Of a DNA stretch of 60,000 nucleotides, positions 1 to 12,300 are shown one piece after another. Source of the DNA: Polytrichum commune (lineage: Eukaryota; Streptophyta; Polytrichopsida; Polytrichales; Polytrichaceae). Position numbers and translations under genes: made by a program. The stretch is taken from the NCBI GenBank assembly GCA_950295325.1, contig OX485803.1, positions 67,101,554 through 67,161,553 of the forward strand, read 5' to 3'. Numbering within the stretch: the first letter of the stretch is position 1; the number at the start of each line of letters is the position of its first letter. The notes below the pieces were generated by a model, which worked only from the letters and a program-made list of their open reading frames with translations, was not told where the DNA came from and ran no database searches.

Positions 1-1253
1 TATAAGTCTATTCATCTGTCGGTCTACCCTCTCTAATAAAACATTAGTTTTCTCAAAATTCTTCACCATGACTGAACTATTTTCGGCCATTTGTACAAAA
101 ACTCCATAACATCGCTCTTGAAAATTCCTCTTGTCCACCTTGGTTGTTGAATTTGGAGTTGCTGTCATAGCTGGAATTAGAGTGTTTTTTGAATGCAAAT
201 CATTGTGATTGTCTGTGGTGTTATCTTCAACACTAACAGAATCACTAGCGGATGCTGTCACATGCTTCATTACAATTCCAGTTTGATGCCACCACTGATC
301 AAAAGAATCATAGAACTTACAAGCATGACGATCTGATCCTGAAATTCCATTTGCCAGTTTGTCTTCTTTGTACAACTTGTATAAGGTATTGAATTTTTTT
401 TTGCAACCCTCAGAAGTTCGGTTTAGTCCAAGAATTACCGTAATCAAATGAGCATGCAATTTCAACCATATATCCACCCCTGTACATAACATGAGAGCGT
501 CATAAGGACGATAAATTACAGAAATGATTCCAATTTAAGTACTACATATGAGACAAAGTGAACACGGCGGGAAGGAATGGAGAGTTGGTACTCCGATGGA
601 TCCATCTTCTCGCGTGTGAGAGGTGGAGGGATCAAACCTTAGCACACACAACTTACTCTCCCAAGGCTTGCCCCAAGCATTGGGGAGAAAGGGGGGGCGA
701 GAGGCCAAGGCCAAGGCCTTAAAAATGCCAAATTGGCCAAATTGGCCAAATCTGAAATCATAATTTTTTTTTCCAAAAAATTTAGGGTTGCAAAAATCTT
801 ACCTTGTTTCTTTGCGTTCTTCAAAAATTCAGGTTCCATCTCACCGCGCATGGCAATCATTGTCTCCACATCGCGATCCTTCCAATTCTTTGAGCCGAGT
901 TCTTTATCTTCTTCTACCTCCTTCACGTTTTTTTTCCGAGGCTTTTTTGAAGTTGCGATTCATTTTTTCTTCGGTGCTAGGGGAGCTATAATCTGGACAT
1001 CTTCATCCCTAATCTCTTCCGTAGCCTTTCTCTTCATATTACTTGCACACATGTCCATAATCAACGGAGGTGGAGGAGGAATATGATTTCCACAAGGTGG
1101 TTGAAAAAATTCGGGAACCCCTACACTACCTCCATGTTCTTGTAGAGGAGCTTGATAGGGTTGGAAAGCATGAGCTTGAGCACTTTGATACCTTTGCATT
1201 GCCTCATATACTTCACTAGAATTCCATCCACTCCTCTCTAAAGACCCCTCCAT
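1..1253 (-). pseudogene. Trihelix (Myb/SANT-like) protein, 5' part, one in-frame stop
   Basis: Two exons are visible: 1253-803 and 479 to beyond the left edge, with intron 480-802 (donor GTAAGA, acceptor TGTACAG) joining in frame at a Gly codon. The start MEGSLERSGW is followed by a Gln/Pro-rich stretch, a Lys-rich basic segment, then KNWKDRDVETMIAMRGEM, and after the intron a WLKLHAHL...GLNRTSEGCKKKFNTLY...HACKFYDSFDQWWHQTG pattern. Spaced Trp/hydrophobic residues and the basic CKKKF-type helix are what I know from plant trihelix or PIF/Harbinger ORF1 DNA-binding proteins. The frame is broken by a single TGA (plus-strand 960-962) directly after the Lys run; on both sides the same frame stays open. 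It may be a pseudogene, a sequence error next to an A-run, or a small unrecognised intron. The gene ends just short of a Harbinger-like terminus near 1703, so it could be transposon-encoded. The C-terminus lies outside the window. Confidence 0.6.
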
Positions 1254-1469
1254 GCTAACCCTACAAACGGTAGCAACAATCTTGCAAGCGCAAAAAAAAT
1301 CAGCAAGAAACACTCTAAGGAGGGGGGGGGGGGAAAAAAAAAAAAAAAAAAGAAGAGAGGAAGAAGTCACGATGAATCATAAGAGCCGTTCAGATTTCCA
1401 CATAATCCAACGGAGCTGTTTTGCTGAAAAATATATATTTTATTGGAAAATATATATTTGATTAAAATC

Positions 1470-1703
1470 TGACATTGGCCCCTAGGCCATGAATTGGCCT
1501 TCCATTTTCGGTGCACCCATTTGAGAGAGCTCGGGCCGTGTTAGACCATTCATTTTTTGATTAAAAAATTCATACCACCAAATCGGCCCGGCCTCTAGGT
1601 GTAAAGGGGTTGGGGCCGATTTCAACCTTTTGACCAATCACAAGTGAGGATTTCAAGCCTCTTACACAACGAATTGGCCCGGCCTCTAGGTGTAAAGCGG
1701 CCC
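1470..1703. mobile_element. Probable Harbinger-like element terminus
   Basis: This stretch lies upstream of the trihelix ORF. It contains twice the phrase ggcccggcctctaggtgtaa (1586-1605 and 1678-1697) and ends with gtgtaaagcggccc followed by TAA. That end closely matches the right end of the full MITE copy at 55412-55913 (gtgtgaagcggccc, then TAA). I infer the right terminus of a related element that could own the trihelix ORF. Its left terminus would lie outside the window, so this is unproven. Confidence 0.35.
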
Positions 1704-1706
1704 TAA

Positions 1707-2070
1707 GGGCCACTTCACGCACACGAGCCAAGAGCCGTGACCATGAAATTGTGAGAGCCCCCAAAAAGTGCCCAAAGGCTGTCCCAGGACACCTCCAAAA
1801 TCATGTAGTGTGGTCACGGGCCCTCAACTGTAGTGTGAAGTCATCTGTGACCGGGCCCTCAACCAAATGCTATTTCAATGAATTTCTATTCATGCAGGTC
1901 CTCACACATGATAAAATAAAATAAATCAACGGTTGTGAGCACTCATAGTGCCTTGGTCTCCCAATTTTGTGTTAGGCCTACCTTCAAGAGGTGGTTTTTG
2001 AGACTAGTCAAAGTGACTATGAAACATGATTCATTCGATGCCATGTAGGAATCCATGTAGACCATGTATT
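1707..2070 (+). mobile_element. Harbinger-like MITE, family A, 3'-truncated copy
   Basis: It starts gggccacttcac directly after TAA and follows the complete copies at 5825-6328 and 55412-55913 through the segments around 'gtgaccatgaaattgtgag', 'atttctattcat' and 'gtgttaggcctacc'. Similarity fades near 2070, so the far terminal repeat is missing. Confidence 0.6.
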
Positions 2071-2551
2071 AATTGTGGGTTCTTTAATTAAGTACCAGAA
2101 GGTGACTTCAACAATATAGACTATACTATTTTGGGCTCACTTTCTTATGAAGGAAGTGAAAGACCAACAAACATTATATATGTACTTGAAACTACACCCT
2201 TGACTCCATAATTTAAACCTCCATTATGTCACTCACTCTCTAATTCAATGCTCACTTACATCACGTTTCTCTCCCTTACATCACAAATTTGTCATTAATG
2301 CAAACCACCAAAGAAGTCGACCCACACCCTCGCATTGCGCCATGTGTCAATATGTGGAGTGCCACGTTCTTTTTCTTATTTTTCTTCTTCCTCTTATGCC
2401 ACTTGTTGAATGTTGGTGCATGCATATGCCACATCGCCCGGGAAGACCAAGTGGGGTCCACCACACCATTAAAATGTTGCACGTTGTGTTATTCCATAGT
2501 GTCACATGCTACACTAATTCTATAGTATCACACATCCATATTAACACTACA

Positions 2552-2607
2552 AAACTCCGTAATATCACGTGCACTTTGGTTGCCACATGTGTGATACTAC
2601 GGAGTTT
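2552..2607. repeat. Short near-perfect hairpin
   Basis: Arms 2552-2568 (aaactccgtaatatcac) and 2591-2607 are inverted copies with one mismatch, separated by a 22-base loop. No reading frame or gene is seen within 2071-3480 apart from this hairpin; the rest is AT-rich sequence I cannot assign. Confidence 0.5.
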
Positions 2608-3492
2608 AAAGTGTAGTTCATGCCGAATTTGTGAATAACAAGTCACCCAAAAAACTCCCAGCCTCAAAGTTAAGTACATCGTGTATGTGCAATTTAGGTT
2701 GCCCGACGATAATTTACAAACGTTCCCAAACTATTAAATGAGTATTTACTACCATCAAAATAAAATGCATGAATATCTTCTTCTTTTTTCCTCTATTGGG
2801 ATTGCTACATGGATGAACTAACATAGTTATAAGTTTTTGTGACTTGGTTCTGGCCCGTGGTAATTTGAATGGGCAGAGAGGCAACTTATTCCCAAAGGGA
2901 ATCTAATCACACATTTCATTATAGAGGGCCTTTTGCAAGAAAAAATACGATGCATGCCAACATCTATCATTTGTTATTATCATAAGTAAAGAGGCAAACA
3001 ACAACAATATGAAAATTTGAAAGTGGCCTAGTGTCATGTGCAACATAAGTTCACTTGAAAGGCCTTTGTTTTACTAAACAACATACCATTACTAAGCAAC
3101 TACGTGATAGTCTATTTGTAAAGAAAGAGGTTGCAATTGTAATAATTTATAGTTGTTTGTCGAAGAGGTTGCAGGACACAACTTGAGTGTTCCCCGTAAA
3201 CGGGATATCCCGGAATTGAAGGATAATTATACTCACGTGACATAAGGTTACATGGAACACAACCAATGACGTGGGCAATGCTCTGAGATAGACTCAAGCT
3301 TTATGTATATCAACAATAACAATCTTGCTTCATAAAGTGGACAACGGTGAACACATCGTAGAATTGTTGTTTGTGCTAAGCTTAATGAATGACCCAACAA
3401 CTTGAAAATCACAGCCACTGAAGGGTCAACCACACATAGCTTGAACTATGGCTTGCAAGTTTGGTAGGTCAAGTTCAAATAACTTGGACCTT

Positions 3493-3704
3493 GCATGTGC
3501 CTAAAATGATGGAGTTCTAGCTCCTTGTCATGACATGTTTAGTCATTTGGGATTCATTGTCCAGTTCAAGCGAACTTTAACTTTAACTTCTAGTCATCAT
3601 ACTTGTAAACTTCATTGGTTCAACTTTGGTTTAAAGTTGGAAACCAATTCAAAAGAACTAGGGACCAACTTTGAGACAATACTCCATCATTTTAGACACA
3701 TGTA
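3493..3704. repeat. Foldback element with 23-bp arms
   Basis: The arm at 3493-3515 (ctaaaatgatggagt at its inner end) is inverted at 3681-3704 with about 21 of 23 bases matching. The 212-bp size and AT-rich interior suit a small MITE. No target duplication was identified. The flanks 3705-4260 show nothing I can assign. Confidence 0.4.
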
Positions 3705-4262
3705 AGGGTTCAAATTCTTTTGCCTTGGCCCACTAAGCTTGTTGGTTTGAGCTTGAGATCAAATTTTGTTTGTCAACCCCATAAATGCAAGGGGTAAGTT
3801 TAACCTCCATAGTGACATAAGGTACGTGGGCTTTATGCGGTCCCTCTTGTTAAATGAAGACCCATATCTAAATGGAATATGATACTAAGCTTAGTTGTTG
3901 ATTGTGAGCCCAAAATGGTGCCCACATGTGGTGATTAACTCTTCGAAACCAATTTTAGTTTGACTTTGCTGTGTTATGATTATTCACAAAACATAAAAAG
4001 AGTGAAGTGTGGTTTGGATTTAAGTTTAGGCTTTAGAATGTGTTGGGTGGTTATTTCAAGGGTTGAGTTCAATAGGATAATGCCTTGATTATGTGAGTAA
4101 GGGGTAAGGTGAAGCAAGGTGAGCTCCACGGGTTAAATGCCCACTTTTGGATCCACCTTGGTAGTTTAGGAAGAAGGAAGCTTGGTGGATGGGGATTAGT
4201 CCCTACTTTGGAGGAGAAGGTTAAAGGATTGTGATTGGGGGTGCTAATCCTCTCACCCTATC

Positions 4263-4310
4263 CTCACCTCTCTCTCCCTCTCTCCCTCTCTCCCTCTCTC
4301 CCTCTTTACT
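4263..4310. repeat. CT-rich microsatellite (tctccc units)
   Basis: Runs of tctccc/ctctcc repeat about six times without interruption, followed by more C/T-rich sequence to about 4350. Confidence 0.85.
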
Positions 4311-4349
4311 ACTTAAGGTGGTTTCTCTCTTATTTTTCTCTCTCTCCAT

Positions 4350-4500
4350 CTAGTTCCCTCAAGGAGGTGAGCTCTTAGAGCTTGAGCCACGTGTGTGGGT
4401 TGATTAGTTTTTAGTGAAGTGAAGGAGTTAAGCTCTCTCTCTAGTCCTCTCAAGGAGGTGAGCTCTTAGAGTTTGGGTCCACGTGTGTGGATTAGTTAGT
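4350..4500. repeat. Direct duplication, 91-bp period
   Basis: The block beginning ctagttccctcaaggaggtg at 4350 recurs at 4441 as ctagtcctctcaaggaggtg. In both copies it is followed by gagctcttagag and a cacgtgtgtgg segment. The G-box-like CACGTG in each copy is seen directly; no gene starts nearby, so I assign no function. Confidence 0.6.
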
Positions 4501-4667
4501 GATGTTAGGTAATTAGTTAGCTTATTAGCCGAAGAATAAAAGAGTTAGCAATTGTCCGATTAAGCATCTTGAGGGGATTACATTTAAGAGTGTAGCTAAA
4601 AGGCTCGCATGTGGGCCTTTGAGCAATTAGGTGCTTAGGTAGTTATGGTGAACTTTAGTTTGGTGGA

Positions 4668-5012
4668 CTAAGCCGGGACTGCTGGACTTGGGAACTCGTT
4701 GGCCAAGCCAGACTGCTGGACCTGGGAACTCGTTGGCCAAGCCAGACTGCTGGACCTGGGAACTCGGTGGCCAAGCCAGACTGCTGGACTCGGTAACTCG
4801 TTGGCTAAGCCGGACTGCTGGACTTGGGAACTCGTTGGCCAAGCCAGACTGCTGGACTCGGTGACTCGTTGGCCAAGCCGGGACTGCTGGACTTGGGAAC
4901 TCGTTGGCCAAGCCGGACTGCTGGACCTGGGAACTCGGTGGCTAAGCCAGACTGCTGGACCTGGTAACTCGTTGGCTAAGCTGGGACTGTGGACTTGGGA
5001 ACTCGGTGGGCT
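4668..5012. repeat. 34-bp minisatellite, about 10 copies
   Basis: The unit is approximately aagccagactgctggac, then ctgggaactcgttggcc, repeated about ten times with small substitutions (cttggg/ctcggt, cgttgg/cggtgg). Because 34 is not a multiple of three, long open frames on both strands here are by-products of the repeat, not genes. Confidence 0.9.
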
Positions 5013-5824
5013 AAGCCTTGGAGTTGCCCGAAAGGGGGTTGATGTGAGAAGCATTAGTTTATCAACACATCAAATTAACATGGGAAGCTAGTCAAGGCTG
5101 GTCCTAAATAACCATACATTAGTATTTCTAGAAACCATTACATTAGGTGTTTAGACTTTGTAGTGCAAGCCAAGTAGTTAAAGCATTAGTTTATCTAGAA
5201 TCACGTGTGGCCTCAAAGGCAATTGTAATTGTGATTAACCATTGAGGGAGTGTTTTTCAACACTTACGTCCTTTTTGGTAAAACTCAATCACTTAAAAAA
5301 AATGGATAAAGTGGAAGACTCTAGCAAGGGCAATGTGAAGGAAAGGATAATCAAAGGCCAAGGGGGAATATTCTTGAGAGCTTGTGTTGCCAAGGCCGCC
5401 GGTTGGACCCTAGAAAAGGCCAACGCGACCACGAGCCAAGAGGCTACTTCTAATAAACAAAGTGATTCACAATGACATGAATGCTTAAGGATGTGAAGAG
5501 ATCAATTTTCACGCTACATACACTACATGTGATTCTCAAGACCATCACCCGGACTAGGACGCTTAAGGGTGGTGGGTTTGGCCTCACATTGACACAAGAA
5601 GGAGGGCATATGAAAATCTTCACTCTAACCTTTTATAACTTTTGCATGTCAACTCCACCTCTTGACATGACAATATGTAGGATTCGCAATTGCTAGCCGC
5701 ATGAGACAATTCACAATCAATCCAATGGGCAAAATTGAAAGGGGAGTGCGAAGCTTACATGATAGGGCCATGTCATCCTTTATTCGCAGAACGCTGAATC
5801 AAATCTTTTGATTCTAGTAACTTA

Positions 5825-6328
5825 GGGCCACTTCACACGAGACTGAGAGCCTGTGACCATTACACTTCAAGCACTCTCATCGGTGGGAAAGGCGGGGCCG
5901 GTCCAAGTTCACTTCACACTACGCTTGAGGGACCAACGGAGTAAGTGAATGTAAGATGAATGTAAAGTCTACATGGACTTCTACATGGCATCAAATGGAT
6001 CATGTTTCATGGTCACTTGGACCATTATCAAAAACCACCTCTTGGAGGTAGGCCTAACATAAAACCGGGAGACCACGGCATTCTGAACGCTCACAAACGT
6101 TAATTTATTCTATTTTATCATGTGCAAGGACCCGCATGAATAGAAATTCATTAAAATAGCATTTGGTTAAGGGCTCATTCACATATGACTTCAAACTACA
6201 CTTGAGAGTCCATGACCACACTACATGATTTTGGAGATGTGTTGGGGACGACCTTTGGACACTTTCTTTTGGGCTCTCACAATTTCATGTTGACGGTCAC
6301 GGCTCTTGGCTCGTGTGTGAAGTGGCCC
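5825..6328 (-). mobile_element. Harbinger-like MITE, family A, complete copy
   Basis: The 504-bp element begins gggccacttcacac and ends with its inverse gtgtgaagtggccc. The inverted ends extend through the gag.c..gagcc.gtgacc region, about 35 bp with mismatches. Both ends are flanked by TTA (5822-5824 and 6329-6331), the 3-bp duplication typical of PIF/Harbinger elements. There is no coding capacity. Orientation is given relative to the copy at 55412. Confidence 0.85.
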
Positions 6329-6570
6329 TTAACAAAGTGGCAGGCGTGTTTCCTTAGGCAAGCTTTCCATATTCTTTGATGCGTCTCATTTTGTGCCACA
6401 AATCACGTTGAATATAAGAATTGGGTATATTAAATAGTGGATGTCTAAATTGTGGCTGGATTTAGTACTAGGGCTGCCCTATTGGATTCTGGCATGGCTT
6501 GGATGTTGGCAGGCTGTCCTTGATTGGGTTATCATCCCCCACCTTTCATTGCCATCCCAAATTCCAACCC

Positions 6571-6655
6571 ATGTATGTATGTATGTATGTATGCATGCAT
6601 GCACACACATACACACATACACACATACATGCATACATAGTATGTACATATATTT
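6571..6655. repeat. ATGT / ACAC-AT microsatellite
   Basis: A run of atgt units passes into gcat and then acacat units. The remaining sequence of 6330-7490 holds no recognisable gene. Confidence 0.85.
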
Positions 6656-7490
6656 AACATATTGCAGTCCTGCTGCCTGTGTTTTTTCTGTCCAGCAGAG
6701 CATTTTCCTTTTATATGAGTTGAGAAAGGGTCAAGAAGAATCCCTCATCGTCCTCTGTGGTTTGACATTGAGATTTTCAAAAGCTAAGGTAGAAAACCGG
6801 AAAATGGTGAAAATAAACTGATTCGGCCAGAAAGAGTGGCTTCAAATTTGTGCAATGTTTTCAAAGATGGAGTAGAAGAAACGACGAAGATGCAAGGGTT
6901 GTCCCTCAACAAAGATTTGTTTGTTTGTTTGTTTTTGTTTAAATAGAGCATTGTTCATCCATGATGGATATGTTATATATATTCTAGACACCCCAAACCT
7001 CCAATAATTTGTGGCATTCATGTAAATTCAAGTTGAAATTATTGGGAGCCCCCTAATAATCCAATATTTCAATTTATTTTAGCATATTTGACGCCAAAAT
7101 CAACATGGAAACCCGCATACTAGTCTATAGGAATTATGTTAAGGTGAACCAACCACAACCCTAAAGGAACATAGTTTCATTGGCTATGATAGTCGCAAAC
7201 TAGCCAATTGAAATGAATATTGTCATGGATGATGGATGAGTTCATCCACTGGCCAAAACCCTACCTTCTCTTATCAACAACTTGTTATGAAACATTGTTA
7301 TGGATGAAAAAACACTTGTCAAGCAAACAACAATTGCAACACTCTAAATCTATAATTTCCCAAAAATGACAAGGAATTACAAATAATGTTGGGTTAACAT
7401 TCAGTGTTGGTGACACTGTACTGTGGTTTGCAATTACTATTGAGCAAGACAATTAGAAGCATTGACACTGAATATCATATCATACTTAGT

Positions 7491-7789
7491 GTAGTTACGA
7501 TGTCAAATCCACTGAACAATATGGACCTCTCGATTGCATACTATTTCAAGGCTTTGATGTTGGACGAACGAAAGGTACGCTCGTACGCGTTAATTCCTGC
7601 TCACCCCAAACTTGGCACGTTCTTACATTACATACATTTAAAAGTAGTTATGATGTCAAATCAACCAAACAAATTGACCTATGGATTGCATACTATTTAA
7701 AAGGCTATTATTTTGGATGAATGAGAGGTACACTTGTACGTGATAATTCTCTCTCACTCCCAAACTTGGCACGTTCTTACATTGAATAA
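7491..7789. repeat. Tandem duplication, about 153-bp period
   Basis: A block starting gtagttacgatgtcaaatcc at 7491 recurs at 7644 as gtagttatgatgtcaaatc. Both copies share gattgcatactattt, a gaggtacgct/gaggtacact segment and end in cttggcacgttcttacatt. Confidence 0.7.
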
Positions 7790-8129
7790 GTAAATAAATG
7801 AATGTTCACACACATACACGTATATACGATGACATATACCATCACACACACATACATGCGAATATACGTATTTCATCGCTGGGGGTGTCTGTGTGTGGCT
7901 GTCTACCTATCTATCTGTCTGGCTCTCTGTCTATGAGCATGTTCCATGGCATTGAGTGGGTCAACCGATTGGAGCTTCAATTCCTCAATGTTCAATCACG
8001 CGTCAACTGTCACCTGTGCACGTAACCCACACTTACAATTCACACTAAATAACTTCACTCAGGAGCTAACCCACCAATTTCTAACTGCCAAATCTCTCAC
8101 CAACTTTAAGGTAATCCCCCAAACCGCAA

Positions 8130-9357
8130 TTGTTGTTTTTTTCCTCCTCCTTTCCTTCCTCCTCCATTGTCGCGGTTGGTTCCTGTTTGGACCTCGTCAA
8201 GTTTGATCCCTTTTTCTCTTTTTTTTATTTTCCCCGGTTTCGTAAACTGCAGGTGGGTCCGAGGTTTAGCTCCGAAGAAAAGAAGAGAAAAGAGAGAATT
8301 GAGGGGGTCGCAATTGTTTGGGTTGAACGAAGAAGAAGAAGAAGAAGAAGAAGAAGGAGGAGGGGATGGTTTGGTTTGATTTTATTGAGGACCCGGGGGG
8401 TACTTACCTGTGAATTGGTCTTCGGCATCCGATTTTTGGTTGATTCGCATGCAAATTTTCAGCCACAATGCAATAATTGCCCATTTGGCAAGTGCTTCGA
8501 GTTTTTGGGGCAGGAATGCAAAATTTGAGCCTTTGGAGGACTCCGAGGAGCTTCCTCATCATCACAGGTGACTTGCTTGCTTCCGGTTTGCCTTCTGAGT
8601 TACACAAGAGCTCGGGAAGCTTAATTCCGCGTATTTGGTTTTAGTTTGGAAGTGATCGAGAGGAAGGAAGGCGAAGCTTCAATTGGGTAGTAGTAGTAGG
8701 AGGAGGAGGAGGGGGAGGAGGAATGCAAACTTTTATGAATGCGGTGAAGTTGGTGATGATGCAAACTGTATGGAGCTTAAGGAGTTTGCTTTGCACAATT
8801 GTGAAACATTTTGATTGTGCTTTGGTGACTTGAAAGAGCCTAATTGGGCTTCTTCGGGGGAGGGATGCAAGCTTTGGGGCTCACTAACCAACTAGATCTT
8901 CTCTTTCGTTGTTTTCTATGCAGCTTAGATATCACCCAAAAATCTCACCAACAGAAGGAGCAACCGGATCCATTGACTCGTAGTTCACGCAACAGCCAAG
9001 TTCACAGATTGGATCTTCCATTACAGAAATTCATCTTCACAGGTTGGGAGAAGTTCTTCTTCCTAAGAAAGAAAGAGTTGTTCCTACAAACAGTTGCTTC
9101 GACAAGGGTATTATGATGTTCGATGACCAAGTAATTTTTTTTTATTTTTGTTTTGATTGGGGAACATGCTATTGCAACAGGATCATCACCTTGGAAAGAA
9201 AGCAAAATTGTGAGGCTAGGTTGCACTCTTAATTAGGTCATGCAATCGGGAGGCTTGGAGGATTCAAGACTACTATGTTGCAAGAGTAATAGAAGAAGAA
9301 CAAGGGTTTCAAGGAGGAGGAGGAGCGAGGTTTTTTTGAGGTGGATTTTGAGTAGCT
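8130..9357 (+). promoter_or_regulatory. Probable promoter-proximal/5' leader region of the RME-8-like gene
   Basis: The stretch ahead of the start codon has a purine-rich (gaa)n run at 8330-8356 and an (agg)n run at 8690-8720, both common in plant leaders. Several short upstream ORFs are present, including one starting at 9044. A CAG|GTGACT site at 8567 and a pyrimidine-led acceptor ending at 8923 could bound a leader intron. No transcript start can be fixed from sequence alone. Confidence 0.3.
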
Positions 9358-12300
9358 ATGGACTACAAGATTTTTCTGGTTCGGCCACCGGGGCAACAAT
9401 CATCGGCCATTAGTGGTAGGTTACATCGAGGGTCAATCCGAGTGTTTCGAATTTTGGACCACGGAATTTCGGTGTTACCTCTGTCTGCTCCGAATGGACC
9501 CCCCACCGAGTACAGGTTTGAGCACATTACCAAAGTTTCGGCGGCCGATGATGACCCTACGGAGCTTGCATTGGAGATTTTGGATACAAGTAAATCAGGG
9601 TTTGGGTTCGAGATAGTTCGCTATTGTTGTGATTCCAGGACTTCTCTTCTCACTGCCCTTCTCAACCGCTTGGATGACATGAATGGCTTCGGTAAGTCCT
9701 CAATTCAATTCAATTCAATTTCGCAACTCCTCCCATTTTTGAGGATGCAACTGTGATTCTTTTGAGCTTGAATATATACTTAAAATGGCCATTTTTGGTG
9801 GTGGAAGTTTCACCTCTTCACTCAATTGCATTGTCATCTACTAAGATTGATGAAGTGAGGGCTGATGTACATATCATTATGAAGCCTTGTGAGCTCGTTC
9901 CCTTTCTATTTAGACTCAAGGAACAAATCTCCAAGAATTGAGGTCCTTGTTGCTAAGAATGAATGCCAAGTTCTCAATCTCGCAATTGCCCCTTGATGAT
10001 GCAAATGTGATTCTGTTAGCTTGAATAGGTAGGTAGGTAGACCTAAAATGGTCATTCTGGGTGGTGGAATTTCCAACTCTGAGTTGAATTGCATTGTCAT
10101 CTACTCGCTCACTTTACTAGGATCAATGTGGTAGGATCAATGTAATAAGGCTGAGGTACATAACATTATAAAGCCTTGCGAGGTCCTTCCATTCCTATTT
10201 TAGACTCAGGGAACAAATTATTAAGAATTGGGGTCCTTATTGCTAGGAATGAATGCTGAGTTTAGTCAAGTGACAAGCTCCAATTAAGCCTATCTACAGA
10301 CGTAAAGAATTTCTTCACACATTCTTAGATTAAAGCTCACAATTGCAAAATATTCTCTCTAGTACATGTCTTTTGATTCCAGTCCCTCGGAACACTCTTA
10401 TGAGAGCTTGCTAATGTTTCTGTAAGTGACGTTTGTATGCTGGTGGTCTTAGGCTACGAAGGGCATGTCTCCATTTCAGTCCACGAATTCTTTATTTTTT
10501 TTTGCTGTTATCTGCTTCCCTAATTTCTGATTCCAGCTTGCCTTCAAACAACTTATATTAGCATCATCATAAGCAATGCAGCGAATTCCAACTCTTTTTC
10601 TCTGCCTCGTACTTCTATGAAGCATTGAGACCCAATTTGAGTAGAAAGAAAGACTACTCCGATGTTGCCATTGGTGTGAATTATGGTGTTGCTTCATGTT
10701 TGAGTTGGTCCAAGTCTACGTGGAATCCGGAAACAGGCATTACAAGAATTAGAAGGCCCCCGAAAACTATCGACCCCTTTTGAAGGTGAACACCTTGAAT
10801 GGGCGCAGACACCTATCTTCCCCAAGGGCAAGCTCCTAGATTCTGGTTGAAAATATCCGCCCTACTATGATTAGGTGGATCATACAAGTGCTAGGAAGGT
10901 GACCCATCCGAGTACTATTCTGGCCTCAGGTGGCTCAATCTCAAAGTTCCCATGGGATTTGGGTTAAGGCCTTGGGTTTAAGCCGCCCTCAACTACTTGC
11001 AATAAGTGTGCATCCTGAATGTGGGAGATGCCAGACTCTGGGGGCCACTCCCTTGCAGAGATACGAACCACCTAAGATAAAGGGGAAGTTTCAGGGGGAC
11101 TATGAAGTAATGCGCAAATTCATGGACATTTTGAGGTCAAGAATTGCATGCAAAATCTTGACCTGATTGCTGCAGGCTGTCCGCAGACAACAGTTTTGCG
11201 TATAAACTGATCATACTCGTTTGGCAACCAGGGACTGACTATTTCTTGAAGAAGCACAGCAACCAGCGGGGCGGTTTTGGAGATGCGGTTATGCGTGTCC
11301 GGAATGCTTCGATTGTGAAGATGGTCAATATAGGTCGCCGATCGGATCATCAAGTGAGTGTGGCACAGATAATATTTTGCATCCATCTATAAAGTGAGAA
11401 TAATATATAAAGTTTAGTCTGCCCTTCAATACATTAAGTAGAAAAGAAAAGAAATGATGATAAATGATGATCAATGTCATATCGTCAATGATAATAATTG
11501 GGCACCAACATTTGCTTTTGGTAATTACAGACGTATTTACATTTGGGACCTCTAAAAATTCTAAGTAGTTCAGGTTTACTAAGCTCGCTCACTGAATTTC
11601 AAAGTATAATGGATTGTAGAGAGTTCTTGTACTCAGAATAAAAATTGGATGATGGCAGATGAGAGCAGGAAAAAAGGTGAACTTCCAAGACATAGTAAAG
11701 CTTGAAATGCTGAGCGATGATGAGCACATTGTACTGGTGTCTCTAAAGTCCCGGACTCTGCGGCTATCGATCAAGGATTCCTTACCTTTTCTTTGTGCCA
11801 TTCAACGGAACATGAAGGTGTGAAAATTCATCTCATCAAAACTTGTTGTACTTTGTGTTTTATTAAGATTTAGGGGTTACTGAGACAGCTACATGACATT
11901 CAATATTTTTTTTTCTCCATCAGAATGTTTCTGAAAATAAATTTTGAAGCACTATATTGTACGCGAATACATCTGTCCTATAAATTCTAAGCAATGCTTT
12001 AAGTTTAATATCTCTGAGATCAAATAAGTAGGGCTAACTTTCATATCGCAAAAGAGTGACCTATGTTGGTGTGAAATGGTAGGTTTCGAGAAGCTGAAAC
12101 TTCATGTCATGATAAAACAACTTTTTTACAAATAAACTAAAGTAAAAATCTTGATGGTTTCAAACTTCATTTACCCTTTTGGACAGGTGGCAACCAAATT
12201 TCAAGAGTAGCAGTTGATGTAATGGTTCAAATTGTTTGTACCTAGCAGTAGACATGATGATTTCTGTGACTCGAAATTCCAGTCCGGGCCTTTTCAGCGT

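Noticed and set aside
4627-5091. Long open frames on both strands (94-130 codons)
   Set aside because: They are read through the 34-bp minisatellite; the unit length keeps all frames open and no family resemblance is seen.
8130-8528. 132-codon frame with Arg/Glu runs ahead of the RME-8-like start
   Set aside because: The runs come from the (gaa)n leader repeat; the frame has no relation to the coding exons.
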